Shown: in pieces, positions 25,099 to 33,250 of the stretch | Numbering within the stretch: the first letter of the stretch is position 1 | Layout: every line of letters begins with the position of its first letter | Origin: Deltaproteobacteria bacterium | GTDB taxonomy: Bacteria > Desulfobacterota > Desulfobacteria > Desulfobacterales > ETH-SRB1 | Direction of reading: 5' to 3' | Assembly (NCBI GenBank): GCA_030272815.1 | Contig: JAJSZT010000026.1 | Span: 1 to 43,356, forward strand | Length of the DNA: 43,356 bases | The notes under the pieces: model-generated | Databases searched by the model: none | What the model was told of the DNA's origin: nothing | The model's input: the letters and a program-made list of their open reading frames with translations, nothing else | Program-made: the position numbers and the translations under genes

Positions 25099-25284
25099 TC
25101 ATAATCTGTCACAACGTATGTTCGCAAGCTGTTCTTCAAAAAAATCATCCATTGAGTCAGCAAATTTTTTTATTGGATATTCTGAGCTGCAGGACCTGCA
25201 GAAAAGGTAAACACGACGTCACGATCTTCTTAGGATCAGTTTTTTACCGCATGCTAAACAATTAGCAAAATGTTTTTTTATCAC
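25099..25284 (-). CDS. Candidate dual-CxxC small selenoprotein
   Basis: A 61-codon gene split for ordinary ORF finders by an in-frame UGA at codon 22 (25221-25219). The product has CxxC pairs at residues 9-12 (CLAC) and 29-32 (CRSC), the UGA residue midway, and a conserved-looking tail: FADSMDDFFEEQLANIRCDRL (split here as FADSMDDFFEEQ and LANIRCDRL). That matches what I recall as the dual CXXC motif small (seleno)protein family of Desulfobacterota. GTG 25284 is taken as start, with AAGGAG 11 nt upstream; another GTG at 25293 is too close to the ribosome site. A SECIS-like hairpin follows the UGA. Function unknown; the zinc-ribbon-like cysteines suggest metal or redox chemistry. Alternatively it is a nonsense-mutated gene. 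Confidence 0.72.
25187..25201 (-). promoter_or_regulatory. Bacterial SECIS-like hairpin
   Basis: CTGCAG-GTC-CTGCAG, beginning 17 nt after the in-frame UGA. The apical sequence UGCAGGUCCUGCA differs by one inserted C from the SelB-binding tip of E. coli fdhF (UGCAGGUCUGCA, from memory). The loop GGU lies at positions 26-28 counted from the U of UGA, close to its place in fdhF. Confidence 0.7.
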
Positions 25285-25378
25285 TTTTTTCACAACTCCT
25301 TAAGCTCAAGATATCGTTAAAAATATTATAGTTATCGTAAAATTCTATTGAAGTCAAACAGCGAAATATAGTAATTAT

Positions 25379-25575
25379 TCAGGTGGATAGGCTGAAGGCT
25401 GAAGTATATCAATCATCTCACAATGTTCGAATTAAGCCATTCAAGACCTTTTGCACAAGAAGCTTAAGTAGCTGCCCCGATCAATAGCGTGTTAAGCTGA
25501 AGTCCGAAGGCTGAAGCTCCCTGACAGCCTTCAGCCTTCAGCCTTCAGCCTTCAGCCTTCAGCCTATCTACCTGA
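25379..25575. mobile_element. Inverted-repeat element with GGCTGAA heptad ends
   Basis: Terminal arms at 25379-25404 and 25550-25575 match at 25 of 26 positions (outer end TCAGGTGGATAGGCTGAAGG). Each arm is made of GGCTGAA heptads, and the right side carries about five tandem copies (CCTTCAG read on plus, 25526-25564). There is no ORF. It lies upstream of the candidate selenoprotein gene. Confidence 0.8.
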
Positions 25576-25648
25576 GTATTCGCCGAAATATATATTGTCA
25601 AAAGAGATAGTTTGCGTTTATTATAGATCAGGTGTCTGGGATCAGTTT

Positions 25649-25890
25649 TTCACCGCCCGCTTCGCTCAAGACGCAGAGGTCGCAAAGGGAAAATATTATT
25701 TCTTTTCTGCTGAGAGGGCAGAAAAGAAATGATCTCTATCGCTTCGCGATACTTAAGAATACCAGAAGATCGAATATTCTCTGACGTTCGTTTGTACGCC
25801 GTAAGGCTTGTGTTTGTTGTTTTTCCGTCCATCTCAACGGAAAACAATAAAAGAATCAATCTCTTGCGCTCTCTGCGGCTCTGCGGTGAA
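25649..25890. mobile_element. Inverted-repeat element with CACCGCAGAG-type ends
   Basis: The left end TTCACCGC...GACGCAGAGG and right end CTCTGCGGCTCTGCGGTGAA are complementary in two blocks. Such ends flank GxxExxY genes in other genomes, but no such gene is recognisable here. Inside is a perfect 12-bp hairpin, TTTCTTTTCTGC / GCAGAAAAGAAA (25699-25729). It lies upstream of argJ. Confidence 0.6.
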
Positions 25891-25963
25891 TATAGGCCAC
25901 TTTAAACATGCGTGGCCCTCAGCCTAACCGCATAGCTCGAAACTTTTTATAGGAATTTTATAT

Positions 25964-27148
25964 ATGGAAAATTTAATATGTCCGGGATTTATGGCCGCAG
26001 GAGTAGCTTCCGGCCTTAAAAAGGCTGGTGAAAAGGATTTAGCCATTATTTTTTCAAAGATTCCTGCAAAAGTTGCAGGGGTTTTTACCGGCAATAAGAT
26101 TAAGGCTGCGCCGGTATTGCTTGATATGGAGCGAATTAAATCCGGTATTGGTCAGGCGCTAATAGTCAACAGCGGAAACGCTAACTGCTGTACAGGCGAT
26201 AAAGGATTGGATGATGCAAAAACCATGGCAAGTTTTGCGGCCTCAGGCCTCGGAATCCCTGAAGACCGGGTTCTTGTGTGTTCAACAGGAGTTATAGGAG
26301 AGCCATTGCCGATTGATAGGATACAGCAAGCGATTCCCGGCCTTGTCGATTCTTTGAGGCCCGAAGGATTTTATGATCTTACAAGAGCGATAATGACGAC
26401 AGATACTGTCCCAAAGAGTGTGTCAAGGCAGGGTAAAATAGACGGTAAAACCTTTACAGTAATTGGCGTTACTAAGGGTTCCGGGATGATATGTCCTGAC
26501 ATGGCAACCATGTTATGTTTTATCTGCACCGATATTAATGCAGACCATGAGTTACTTAAAAAACTTCTTGATAACGCGACTAAGCGATCTTTTAACCGAA
26601 TAACTATAGATGGAGATACAAGCACAAACGATACGGTTATTATCATGGCAAATGGTCTTTCAGGCGCAGTTATTAAAAGCTCCGAACATATGGATTATTT
26701 CCAGAATTTACTGGATGATGTGCTTATCGATCTTGCAAAACAGATAGTTAGAGATGGTGAGGGGGCGACAAAATTTGTCGAGATATGTGTTAGGGGTGCT
26801 TTATCGGATAATGATGCGCATAAAATAGCCAGTACTGTTGCAAATTCAAACCTTGTTAAAACAGCGCTTTTTGGTGAGGATGCCAACTGGGGAAGAATTA
26901 TTGCTGCAGCCGGAAGGGCTAAGGTTCCTCTTGACCAGGGTAAGATAAATATATTTTTTGATGATGTTTTGATGGTAAAAAACGGTATGGGATGCGGGAA
27001 GGCCGTTGAAGCTGAAGCGACCAGGGTTCTTATGAAGCCTGAGATAAGCATATCTATTGACTTGAACATGGGCAAAGGGTGCGCATCTGTATTTACCTGC
27101 GATTTTTCTGTTGAGTATGTTAAGATTAATGCTGACTACAGATCGTAG
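25964..27148 (+). CDS. argJ: Glutamate N-acetyltransferase / ornithine acetyltransferase
   Basis: Transfers acetyl from N-acetylornithine to glutamate in the cyclic arginine pathway, and may also make N-acetylglutamate from acetyl-CoA. The 394-residue precursor shows GVFTGNKIKAAPV, NSGNANCCTG, the STGVIGEPLP block, and KGSGMICPDMATMLCFICTD, whose Ala-Thr bond is the self-cleavage site giving alpha and beta chains. GEDANWGRI follows, and the end RS follows EYVKINADY. AGGA lies about 9 nt before the ATG. carB, supplying the same pathway, lies elsewhere in the window. The stop codon touches an inverted-repeat element. Confidence 0.95.
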   Translation: MENLICPGFMAAGVASGLKKAGEKDLAIIFSKIPAKVAGVFTGNKIKAAPVLLDMERIKSGIGQALIVNSGNANCCTGDKGLDDAKTMASFAASGLGIPEDRVLVCSTGVIGEPLPIDRIQQAIPGLVDSLRPEGFYDLTRAIMTTDTVPKSVSRQGKIDGKTFTVIGVTKGSGMICPDMATMLCFICTDINADHELLKKLLDNATKRSFNRITIDGDTSTNDTVIIMANGLSGAVIKSSEHMDYFQNLLDDVLIDLAKQIVRDGEGATKFVEICVRGALSDNDAHKIASTVANSNLVKTALFGEDANWGRIIAAAGRAKVPLDQGKINIFFDDVLMVKNGMGCGKAVEAEATRVLMKPEISISIDLNMGKGCASVFTCDFSVEYVKINADYRS

Positions 27149-27290
27149 TTTCCTGTTCCTAAATGGCCCTTTTTCACAATCTCAGTGTCAATCGTCAGGA
27201 TTGCTTGTGCGAAGTACTAAGAGTACGTCTCCGCACAATCCTTTGATTTCCTTGACCTTGCAAAAAATTGCTCATTTATGAACAGGAAAC
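27148..27290. mobile_element. Inverted-repeat element filling the argJ-rluB gap
   Basis: Outer arms GTTTCCTGTTC (27148-27158) and GAACAGGAAAC (27280-27290) are perfect. Pairing continues inward with mismatches to a central hairpin (AGGATTG...GTGCG / CGCAC...AATCCT with GTACT/AGTAC, about 27197-27242). It starts on the argJ stop codon and ends 2 nt before the preferred start of the next gene, whose ribosome site it supplies. Confidence 0.75.
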
Positions 27291-27292
27291 TT

Positions 27293-27997
27293 ATGCCTTT
27301 GATGCGACTTCAAAAATTTCTTTCATCTGCCGGATTTTGCTCAAGGAGAAAGGCAGAAGAATATATTAAGGATGGGCATGTCAAGGTTAATGGCGAGGTG
27401 GTTTCTGTACTCGGGACAAAAATTGATCCGGAAACAGACCGTGTCCAAGTAAACGGAAAGCCTGTTGAAGCAAAGCATGGTCTTATTTATATAGCCCTGA
27501 ACAAGCCAGGAGGTTATGTTACAAGTTGCAGCCAGAAAGGCGATAAGATAGTACTTGATCTAATAAATATTCAAGATCGTGTATATCCTGTAGGCAGGCT
27601 TGACAAGGATTCTACCGGCCTTCTGCTTCTTACAAATGATGGTGAGCTTCATCACAGGCTGTCGCATCCTTCCTTTGATCATGAAAAAGAATATGAGGTT
27701 GCTGTATTTAAGCCGATTTCAGATGGCGCTCTTCAAAAGATGGCCAAGGGCATGCCTATGATGGGTACTAAAACCAGACCTGCTGATGTTAAAAGAATGT
27801 CTTCACGTGTTTTTTACATCGTACTTAAAGAAGGTAAAAACAAGCAGATAAGACGTATGGTCAGGAAGATGGGAAATAATGTTGTTCGGCTTAAAAGAAT
27901 AAGGATTTCAAATATAAAACTTGGAAATCTGGCTGAAGGGAGCTGGCGTTATCTGACGGAAAAAGAGAAACAAGAACTTTTGCAACACAAAACCTGA
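27293..27997 (+). CDS. rluB: RsuA/RluB-family rRNA pseudouridine synthase
   Basis: An S4 RNA-binding domain at the N-terminus (RLQKFLSSAGFCSRRKAEEY) is followed by the RsuA/RluB/RluE catalytic domain, with GRLDKDSTGLLLLTNDGEL carrying the catalytic Asp, and KEGKNKQIRRM near the end. Length (234 residues) fits RluB, which modifies 23S rRNA; RluE or RsuA specificity cannot be excluded. The frame is open from ATG 27278, but that ATG lies inside the arm of an inverted-repeat element. ATG 27293, with AGGAAA 5 nt before it, is preferred. A UDP-sugar dehydrogenase gene follows 13 nt downstream. Confidence 0.88.
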   Translation: MPLMRLQKFLSSAGFCSRRKAEEYIKDGHVKVNGEVVSVLGTKIDPETDRVQVNGKPVEAKHGLIYIALNKPGGYVTSCSQKGDKIVLDLINIQDRVYPVGRLDKDSTGLLLLTNDGELHHRLSHPSFDHEKEYEVAVFKPISDGALQKMAKGMPMMGTKTRPADVKRMSSRVFYIVLKEGKNKQIRRMVRKMGNNVVRLKRIRISNIKLGNLAEGSWRYLTEKEKQELLQHKT

Positions 27998-28010
27998 TGG
28001 AGAATAAGCT

Positions 28011-29324
28011 ATGGTAACATTTGAATCTTTGATTTCACGTAAGAGTAAAGTCGCCGTTGTTGGTTTGGGATATGTCGGGCTTCCCCTGGCTGTTCATCTT
28101 TCAAAACACTTTGAAGTAGTTGGCTATGATCTGAAGGCTGATAGGATTAAAGAGCTTGAATCAGGCCATGACCGAACACTGGAGGTCTCTGAAGTAGATT
28201 TGAGTAAGGCTAAAATATTTTTTACCAGCGATCCAAAAATCCTGTCCTCATGCAGCCTGGTTATTGTTGCCGTGCCTACACCGATTGACGAGTATAGAAT
28301 TCCGGACTTAGAGCCTTTGATTGGAGCTTCAAAAGAAGTTGGGGAAAATATGGTTAAAGGATCATGCATTGTGTTTGAATCCACGGTTTATCCAGGCGCT
28401 ACAGAAGAAGTCTGTGTCCCCATCCTGGAGCGGGAATCAGGGTTTATACTGGGAAGAGATTTTACCGTTGGTTATTCTCCGGAAAGAATAAATCCCGGCG
28501 ACAAGGAGCATACTCTTGAAAGTATAGTTAAAGTGGTTGCAGGCTCGGATGAAAACACGGCGGATCTTTTATCTGAAGTCTATGGCATGGTTGTTAAGGC
28601 GGGGATCCACAGGGTTTCTTCCATAAAAGTTGCAGAAGCAGCCAAGGTTATTGAAAATACGCAGAGAGATTTAAATATAGCGCTTATGAATGAACTTTCC
28701 ATGATTTTTAATAAAATTGGAATAGATACATTAGAAGTGCTTGAGGCTGCAGGAACAAAATGGAATTTCCTTCCTTTTAAGCCCGGTCTGGTTGGTGGAC
28801 ACTGCATAGGAGTTGATCCATATTATTTGACTTTTAAGGCCGAATATTTAGGGTACCGTCCTGAAATGATACTGGCGGGTAGAAGAATTAATGATAGTGT
28901 GGGTAAATACGTTGCAGAACAGGCTGTTAAGTTGCTCATTAGAGCGGGTAAGCAGGTGCGTGGCGCAAAAATTGCGATACTGGGGCTCACCTTCAAGGAA
29001 GATGTGCCTGATTTGAGAAATACAAAGGTAATTACAATCATAAACGAGCTTAAAGACTACGGGGTAAAAGTTTATGTGCATGATCCTCTGGCGGAAGCAA
29101 ACGAAGCCGGAATGTATTACAATCTTGACCTGCTGCAGGATATTCAAAGTCTTACAGGGGTTGATGGAGTTATTGTGGCTGTTGTTCATAAACCATACAG
29201 GGAGCTTGGTCTTCCGAAAATTGCCGGTTTGTGTACAAATGGGGTGCCGCTTGTAATGGATTTAAAGGGCGCCTTCAGCATTGCTGAAGCAAAGGAACTT
29301 GGTATTACATATTGGAGACTTTAA
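28011..29324 (+). CDS. Nucleotide-sugar dehydrogenase (TviB/WbpO-type)
   Basis: Oxidises a UDP-HexNAc (probably UDP-GlcNAc or UDP-GalNAc) to the uronic acid for surface polysaccharide. The 437-residue protein has the NAD fold VAVVGLGYVGLPLAVHLSKH, VAVPTPIDEYRIPDLEPL, FESTVYPGATEE, GYSPERINPGD and the catalytic-cysteine motif GGHCIGVDPYYL, plus the C-terminal KVYVHDPLA domain. It is longer and of the UDP-HexNAcA group rather than UDP-glucose dehydrogenase. GGAG lies 8 nt before the ATG. No glycosyltransferase genes adjoin it; it probably shares a transcript with the pseudouridine synthase gene. Confidence 0.9.
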   Translation: MVTFESLISRKSKVAVVGLGYVGLPLAVHLSKHFEVVGYDLKADRIKELESGHDRTLEVSEVDLSKAKIFFTSDPKILSSCSLVIVAVPTPIDEYRIPDLEPLIGASKEVGENMVKGSCIVFESTVYPGATEEVCVPILERESGFILGRDFTVGYSPERINPGDKEHTLESIVKVVAGSDENTADLLSEVYGMVVKAGIHRVSSIKVAEAAKVIENTQRDLNIALMNELSMIFNKIGIDTLEVLEAAGTKWNFLPFKPGLVGGHCIGVDPYYLTFKAEYLGYRPEMILAGRRINDSVGKYVAEQAVKLLIRAGKQVRGAKIAILGLTFKEDVPDLRNTKVITIINELKDYGVKVYVHDPLAEANEAGMYYNLDLLQDIQSLTGVDGVIVAVVHKPYRELGLPKIAGLCTNGVPLVMDLKGAFSIAEAKELGITYWRL

Positions 29325-29432
29325 CTCACGGTTCAAGGTTAGAGAGCGATGAGGATTGACCTGAAGCTCACCCGCAGCCGGTTAATGTTACATAAAAAGT
29401 AACAATTTAGCGCTGTTAAATATTATTTTTTT

Positions 29433-29606
29433 GGACAGGATTTACAAGATATTCAGGATTTAAATTATTATAGCCGTTCACGGCTTGAAACTTGAAATTG
29501 GAAATTGGGAAGAACAGTACAAAAGCATGAAGGCCCAATTTCTAGTTTCCAATTTCAATGTTCCGTGAACGCTTACAAATCTTGTTTATCCTGTTATCCT
29601 GTCAGA
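29433..29606. mobile_element. Nested inverted-repeat elements
   Basis: The outer arms are GGACAGGATTTACAAGAT-type repeats (29433-29462) and their complement (29575-29606). Nested within is 29475-29571, with arms starting CGTTCACGG and running into heptads TTGGAAA / TTTCCAA. The structure looks like one element inserted into another. The gap (29325-29835) has no gene. Confidence 0.7.
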
Positions 29607-29723
29607 TTCTTTTTCAAAAGGCTAAATTGTTACCATAAAAATGAGTTTGTAAATTTCTGTTATGCAGGTTTTAGGTAAAAGAGAAAAAAGGGTTGAGTTT
29701 CATAAAGGAAAAGAGTAAAAAAA

Positions 29724-29804
29724 TCAGGGGTCGGGGATCAGGGTTCAGGGTTCAGCAAAACGGCTGTGGTGAGCTGACCTCTGATCCCTAATCCATGATC
29801 CCTG
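29724..29804. repeat. Inverted-repeat element with GGGATCA/GGGTTCA heptad ends
   Basis: The left arm holds heptads GGGATCA, GGGTTCA, GGGTTCA (to 29755). The right arm holds CTGATCC CTAATCC ATGATCC (29781-29804), their imperfect complement. It lies 31 nt upstream of the lapA-like gene. Confidence 0.7.
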
Positions 29805-29835
29805 CATAAGGACTTGACATAAAGGGAGAAACAAT

Positions 29836-30207
29836 ATGAAAAATTTTAAGATCGGTTTCTGGGCAATTATTTTTGGATTAATTGGAATAGTTATTTTTCA
29901 GAATCAGGATTTTTTTATGGCAAAACAAAGTTTGAGCGTAGATCTTATCTTTACAACCTATGAGACACCTGAATTGCATAGAGCAATCCTTTTTGCCGGC
30001 ATTTTTTTGACAGGATTTATTATATCATATATATTCACACTGATCGATCGGCTTAAATTCAGAAAAGTTGTAAAAAGCCTTGGAGCTGAAATAGATTCAC
30101 AAAATGAAAATATAACATCACTTATCAATGAATTAGAAGCACTAAAAGGCGGTTCATCCGGCAATAACAAAGAAAATGAGGAGGAAGAAGAGCAAAAAAG
30201 TGCATGA
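29836..30207 (+). CDS. LapA-domain (DUF1049) membrane protein
   Basis: A 123-residue protein with two transmembrane segments (about residues 6-24 and 47-67) and a cytoplasmic coiled-coil-like, Glu-rich tail. It fits the lipopolysaccharide assembly protein A domain family (VIFQNQDFF, then FLTGFIISYIF). LapA with LapB controls LpxC and so LPS synthesis in E. coli; that role is not established for this group. GGAG lies 8 nt before the ATG. Its stop overlaps the mutS start (ATGA), so they are translationally coupled. Confidence 0.75.
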   Translation: MKNFKIGFWAIIFGLIGIVIFQNQDFFMAKQSLSVDLIFTTYETPELHRAILFAGIFLTGFIISYIFTLIDRLKFRKVVKSLGAEIDSQNENITSLINELEALKGGSSGNNKENEEEEEQKSA

Positions 30208-32837
30208 ATCTTTCTAAAGTAACTCCTATGATTAAGCAGTACTTATCCATCAAGGAAAAGTACGCTGATTCAATACTTTTTTATCGAATGGGAGATTTTT
30301 ATGAAATGTTTTTCGAGGATGCAAAGATTGCATCCAGGATACTTGAAATAACTCTAACCTCAAGAAACAAAAAAGACGAGTATCCAATTCCAATGTGCGG
30401 TATTCCTTTCCGTGCCGCACAAAATTATATTGCACGTCTGATAGACAATGGCTGCAAGGTAGCAATATGTGAACAAGTTGAAGATCCAGCGGCATCAAAG
30501 GGGCTGGTAAAAAGAGATGTAGTCAGAGTTATCACCCCTGGGATGATTTTAGATGACGAATTATTAGACGAAAAATCGAATAATTATATTCTTGCTATAG
30601 CCCGCGACAATGCCATTGGCCTTTCATGTTTAGATATATCAACCGGAACTTTCAGAGTGTATGAATCTAAAGACTTTCATTCAGTTATAGATGAAGCCCT
30701 CCGCATATCCCCAAGCGAAATTCTACTCCCCGACTCAATAAAAAATGACCCCCTTTTTTTGCAGATCAATAATGCTTTGTCAGAAAAATCTATAACCTTT
30801 TTAGATGACAAAGTTTTTGAGCATAGAAGAGGGAGAGAACGGCTTATAAAACAATTTAAAACAGCTTCACTTGAAGGTTTTGGATGTGAAAAACTAAAGT
30901 CAGGTGTCAGTGCTGCCGGGGCGCTTATATTTTATGTAATGGATAACCAGAAGCAGCAGCTTGATCATATTACCGGAATAGAAACATACAAATTAAGTAA
31001 TTATCTTATAGTTGATGACATTAGCTGCAGAAATCTTGAGCTTATAAAAAATATTCGCACCGGTTCAAAGCCCGGCACCCTTATCAATATAATTGACAGG
31101 ACAATAACTTCCATGGGAGGCAGGCTGCTTAAAACATGGATAAGATACCCCCTGATTGACATAGATAAGATAAAATTAAGACACCATGCTGTTGAAGAGG
31201 CAAAAGACAATATACAAGTACGCAAAAGACTGAGAGAGAGTTTAAAATCGGTTTATGACCTCGAACGTCTGGGCAGTAAGATATCCATGGGGCATTCAAA
31301 TGCACGTGATCTTATTGCCTTAAAACAGTCAATTCAAAGTCTGCCGGATATCTGTTCGGCGCTTTCGCTTCTTCAATCAGAACTTTTTAAATTGACCTTA
31401 AACCCTGATCGGCTTTATGAGCTGGCAAATCTTATAGATAGTTCAATCCGGGAAGATGCACCGCTTACGGTCAATGAAGGTGGAATAATCAAGAAAGGTT
31501 ATAATAAGGAATTAGACGGTCTTATAAATCTCAGCCAGGAAGGCAAAGGCTGGCTTGCACAGTTAGAAGCCAGTGAAAAGGATGCAACAGGAATAAACTC
31601 ACTCAAGGTAAGATATAATAAAATATTCGGATATTTTATTGAGATTCCGAAAACTCACTCAGAGATCGTTCCAGCTAATTATGTACGCAAGCAGACTTTA
31701 GTAAATGCAGAACGTTACATTACCGACGAACTCAAAACATACGAAAAAAAGGTATTAGGTGCAGAAGAGCGAAGATCAGCACTTGAATATGAAATATTTA
31801 ATGAAATACGGGAACAGGTCATAACAAATAATAAAACCATCCAGCATGCTGCACAATTTTTAGCCAGGCTTGATTGTTTGCTTAATCTTGCTGAAATAGC
31901 AGATCAGAATGACTATAACAGGCCGCAGATCAATACTGATGGACGTATTATAATTGAAGACGGGCGTCACCCCGTAGTGGAAAAAATGATAGCAGGGGAA
32001 CGGTTTGTGCCTAATTCCATCAATATTGATAATGATGAAAACCAGGTAATCATTATTACCGGTCCCAACATGGCAGGCAAATCAACTGTTCTCAGGCAGG
32101 TGGCGCTTATAGTGCTTATGGCGCAGATGGGCTCATTTGTCCCCGCAGAAAAGGCCTCCATAAGTGTAACAGATAGAATATTTACCCGTGTAGGAGCGCT
32201 TGACAATCTTTCTTCAGGCCAGAGCACTTTCATGGTAGAGATGGAGGAAACAGCCAATATCCTGAACAATGCAAATGAACAAAGTCTTGTTATCATGGAT
32301 GAGATCGGCAGGGGGACAAGCACCTTTGACGGCTTAAGCATTGCCTGGGCAGTAGCAGAATACCTGCATGATTTAAATCAAAAAGGAGTTAAAACTCTAT
32401 TTGCAACGCATTACCACGAATTGACTGATCTGGCGAAAAAAAAACATAGAATAAAAAATTATAATATCGCGGTAAAGGAATGGAATGATGAAATAATTTT
32501 TTTGAGAAAGCTGGTTGAAGGTGGTACAAACCGAAGTTACGGTATTCAGGTTGCGCGGCTTGCAGGTATCCCAGAAAATGTTATAAAGCGTGCGAAAAAG
32601 ATCCTTTATAATATAGAGAACAGGGAAAACAAATTAAATAGCTCCTCTATCCCGCCAGACAGATGGCAGGTAAGTATGATGGGCGACCACGATAAACAAC
32701 AGGTACAGCTTAATCTATTCAGACAACCTGAAACTTTTGTAATTGAAAAGCTGCAGCAGCTTGATATATCCAAAACAACTCCTATTGAAGCGCTTAATTA
32801 TCTTAATGAACTTAAGGAAAAGATAGAGAAGCTATGA
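30204..32837 (+). CDS. mutS: DNA mismatch repair protein MutS
   Basis: Recognises mismatches and recruits MutL in post-replicative repair. It is 877 residues long, as usual. The N-terminal mismatch-binding domain carries YRMGDFYEMFFEDA (the Phe-x-Glu wedge). Connector, lever (KVRYNKIFGYFIEIPK) and clamp domains follow. The ATPase has Walker A ITGPNMAGKST, then FMVEMEETANIL, Walker B VIMDEIGRGTSTFDG, and FATHYHEL. The C-terminal IEALNYLNELKEKI is a short dimer/tetramer-type tail. The ATG lies in an ATGA overlap with the lapA-like gene. mutL is not present. Confidence 0.98.
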   Translation: MNLSKVTPMIKQYLSIKEKYADSILFYRMGDFYEMFFEDAKIASRILEITLTSRNKKDEYPIPMCGIPFRAAQNYIARLIDNGCKVAICEQVEDPAASKGLVKRDVVRVITPGMILDDELLDEKSNNYILAIARDNAIGLSCLDISTGTFRVYESKDFHSVIDEALRISPSEILLPDSIKNDPLFLQINNALSEKSITFLDDKVFEHRRGRERLIKQFKTASLEGFGCEKLKSGVSAAGALIFYVMDNQKQQLDHITGIETYKLSNYLIVDDISCRNLELIKNIRTGSKPGTLINIIDRTITSMGGRLLKTWIRYPLIDIDKIKLRHHAVEEAKDNIQVRKRLRESLKSVYDLERLGSKISMGHSNARDLIALKQSIQSLPDICSALSLLQSELFKLTLNPDRLYELANLIDSSIREDAPLTVNEGGIIKKGYNKELDGLINLSQEGKGWLAQLEASEKDATGINSLKVRYNKIFGYFIEIPKTHSEIVPANYVRKQTLVNAERYITDELKTYEKKVLGAEERRSALEYEIFNEIREQVITNNKTIQHAAQFLARLDCLLNLAEIADQNDYNRPQINTDGRIIIEDGRHPVVEKMIAGERFVPNSINIDNDENQVIIITGPNMAGKSTVLRQVALIVLMAQMGSFVPAEKASISVTDRIFTRVGALDNLSSGQSTFMVEMEETANILNNANEQSLVIMDEIGRGTSTFDGLSIAWAVAEYLHDLNQKGVKTLFATHYHELTDLAKKKHRIKNYNIAVKEWNDEIIFLRKLVEGGTNRSYGIQVARLAGIPENVIKRAKKILYNIENRENKLNSSSIPPDRWQVSMMGDHDKQQVQLNLFRQPETFVIEKLQQLDISKTTPIEALNYLNELKEKIEKL

Positions 32838-32840
32838 AGC

Positions 32841-32896
32841 TGGGAAGCTAGAAAGCTGGGAGGCTGGGAGGCTGGGAAGCTAGAAAGCTGGGAGGT
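32841..32896. repeat. Octad tandem repeat GGGAAGCT
   Basis: About seven degenerate copies of an 8-nt unit (GAAGCTGG, GAAGCTAG, AAAGCTGG, GAGGCTGG...) directly after the mutS stop. Two or three more copies in the same orientation lie at 33187-33207, and TAATCCC/TGAACCC heptads at 33208-33243. All are noncoding. Confidence 0.8.
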
Positions 32897-32960
32897 GCAA
32901 TACAAAAAAGTTACATCATTGGTGATAATATTTTTAGCCATTGAACATACTGATTTAATG

Positions 32961-33127
32961 TCGAATGTCGAACAGGGAATGTCGAATTACGAAGTTTTGT
33001 TCTTGTTTTGTTTGGCAATACCTGTGCTTGTTACAAAAATCGAGATCAATTGAATGACTTAAAAAACCTATATCAAATGGCAGAATTCCTTCCTTCGACA
33101 TTCATTATTCCCTGTTCGACATTCGAT
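32961..33127. mobile_element. Inverted-repeat element with TCGAATG heptad ends
   Basis: The left arm TCGAATGTCGAACAGGGAAT (32961-32980) and right arm ATTCCCTGTTCGACATTCG (33107-33125) are near-perfect complements. Both are built from 7-nt TCGAATG-like units. The ~120-bp middle has no supportable ORF. Confidence 0.75.
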
Positions 33128-33250
33128 ATTCAAAAAAGCTACCCATTTAATGTCTTATATCTTATCACTTTTTTGTATTGGACCCGAGGCTGGGAAGCTG
33201 GGAGGCTAATCCCTAATCCCTGAACCCTGAACCCAGACCCCTGTACTATT

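Noticed and set aside
25526-25566. Regular repeats that might be a CRISPR array
   Set aside because: The units are only 7 nt with no spacers; they are tandem heptads in an element end.
25650-25859. 69-codon minus-strand ORF
   Set aside because: It lies wholly inside an inverted-repeat element, and its ends are the repeat arms translated.
33008-33223. 71-codon ORF before the amidase gene
   Set aside because: It is composed of the heptad-ended element and tandem repeats.
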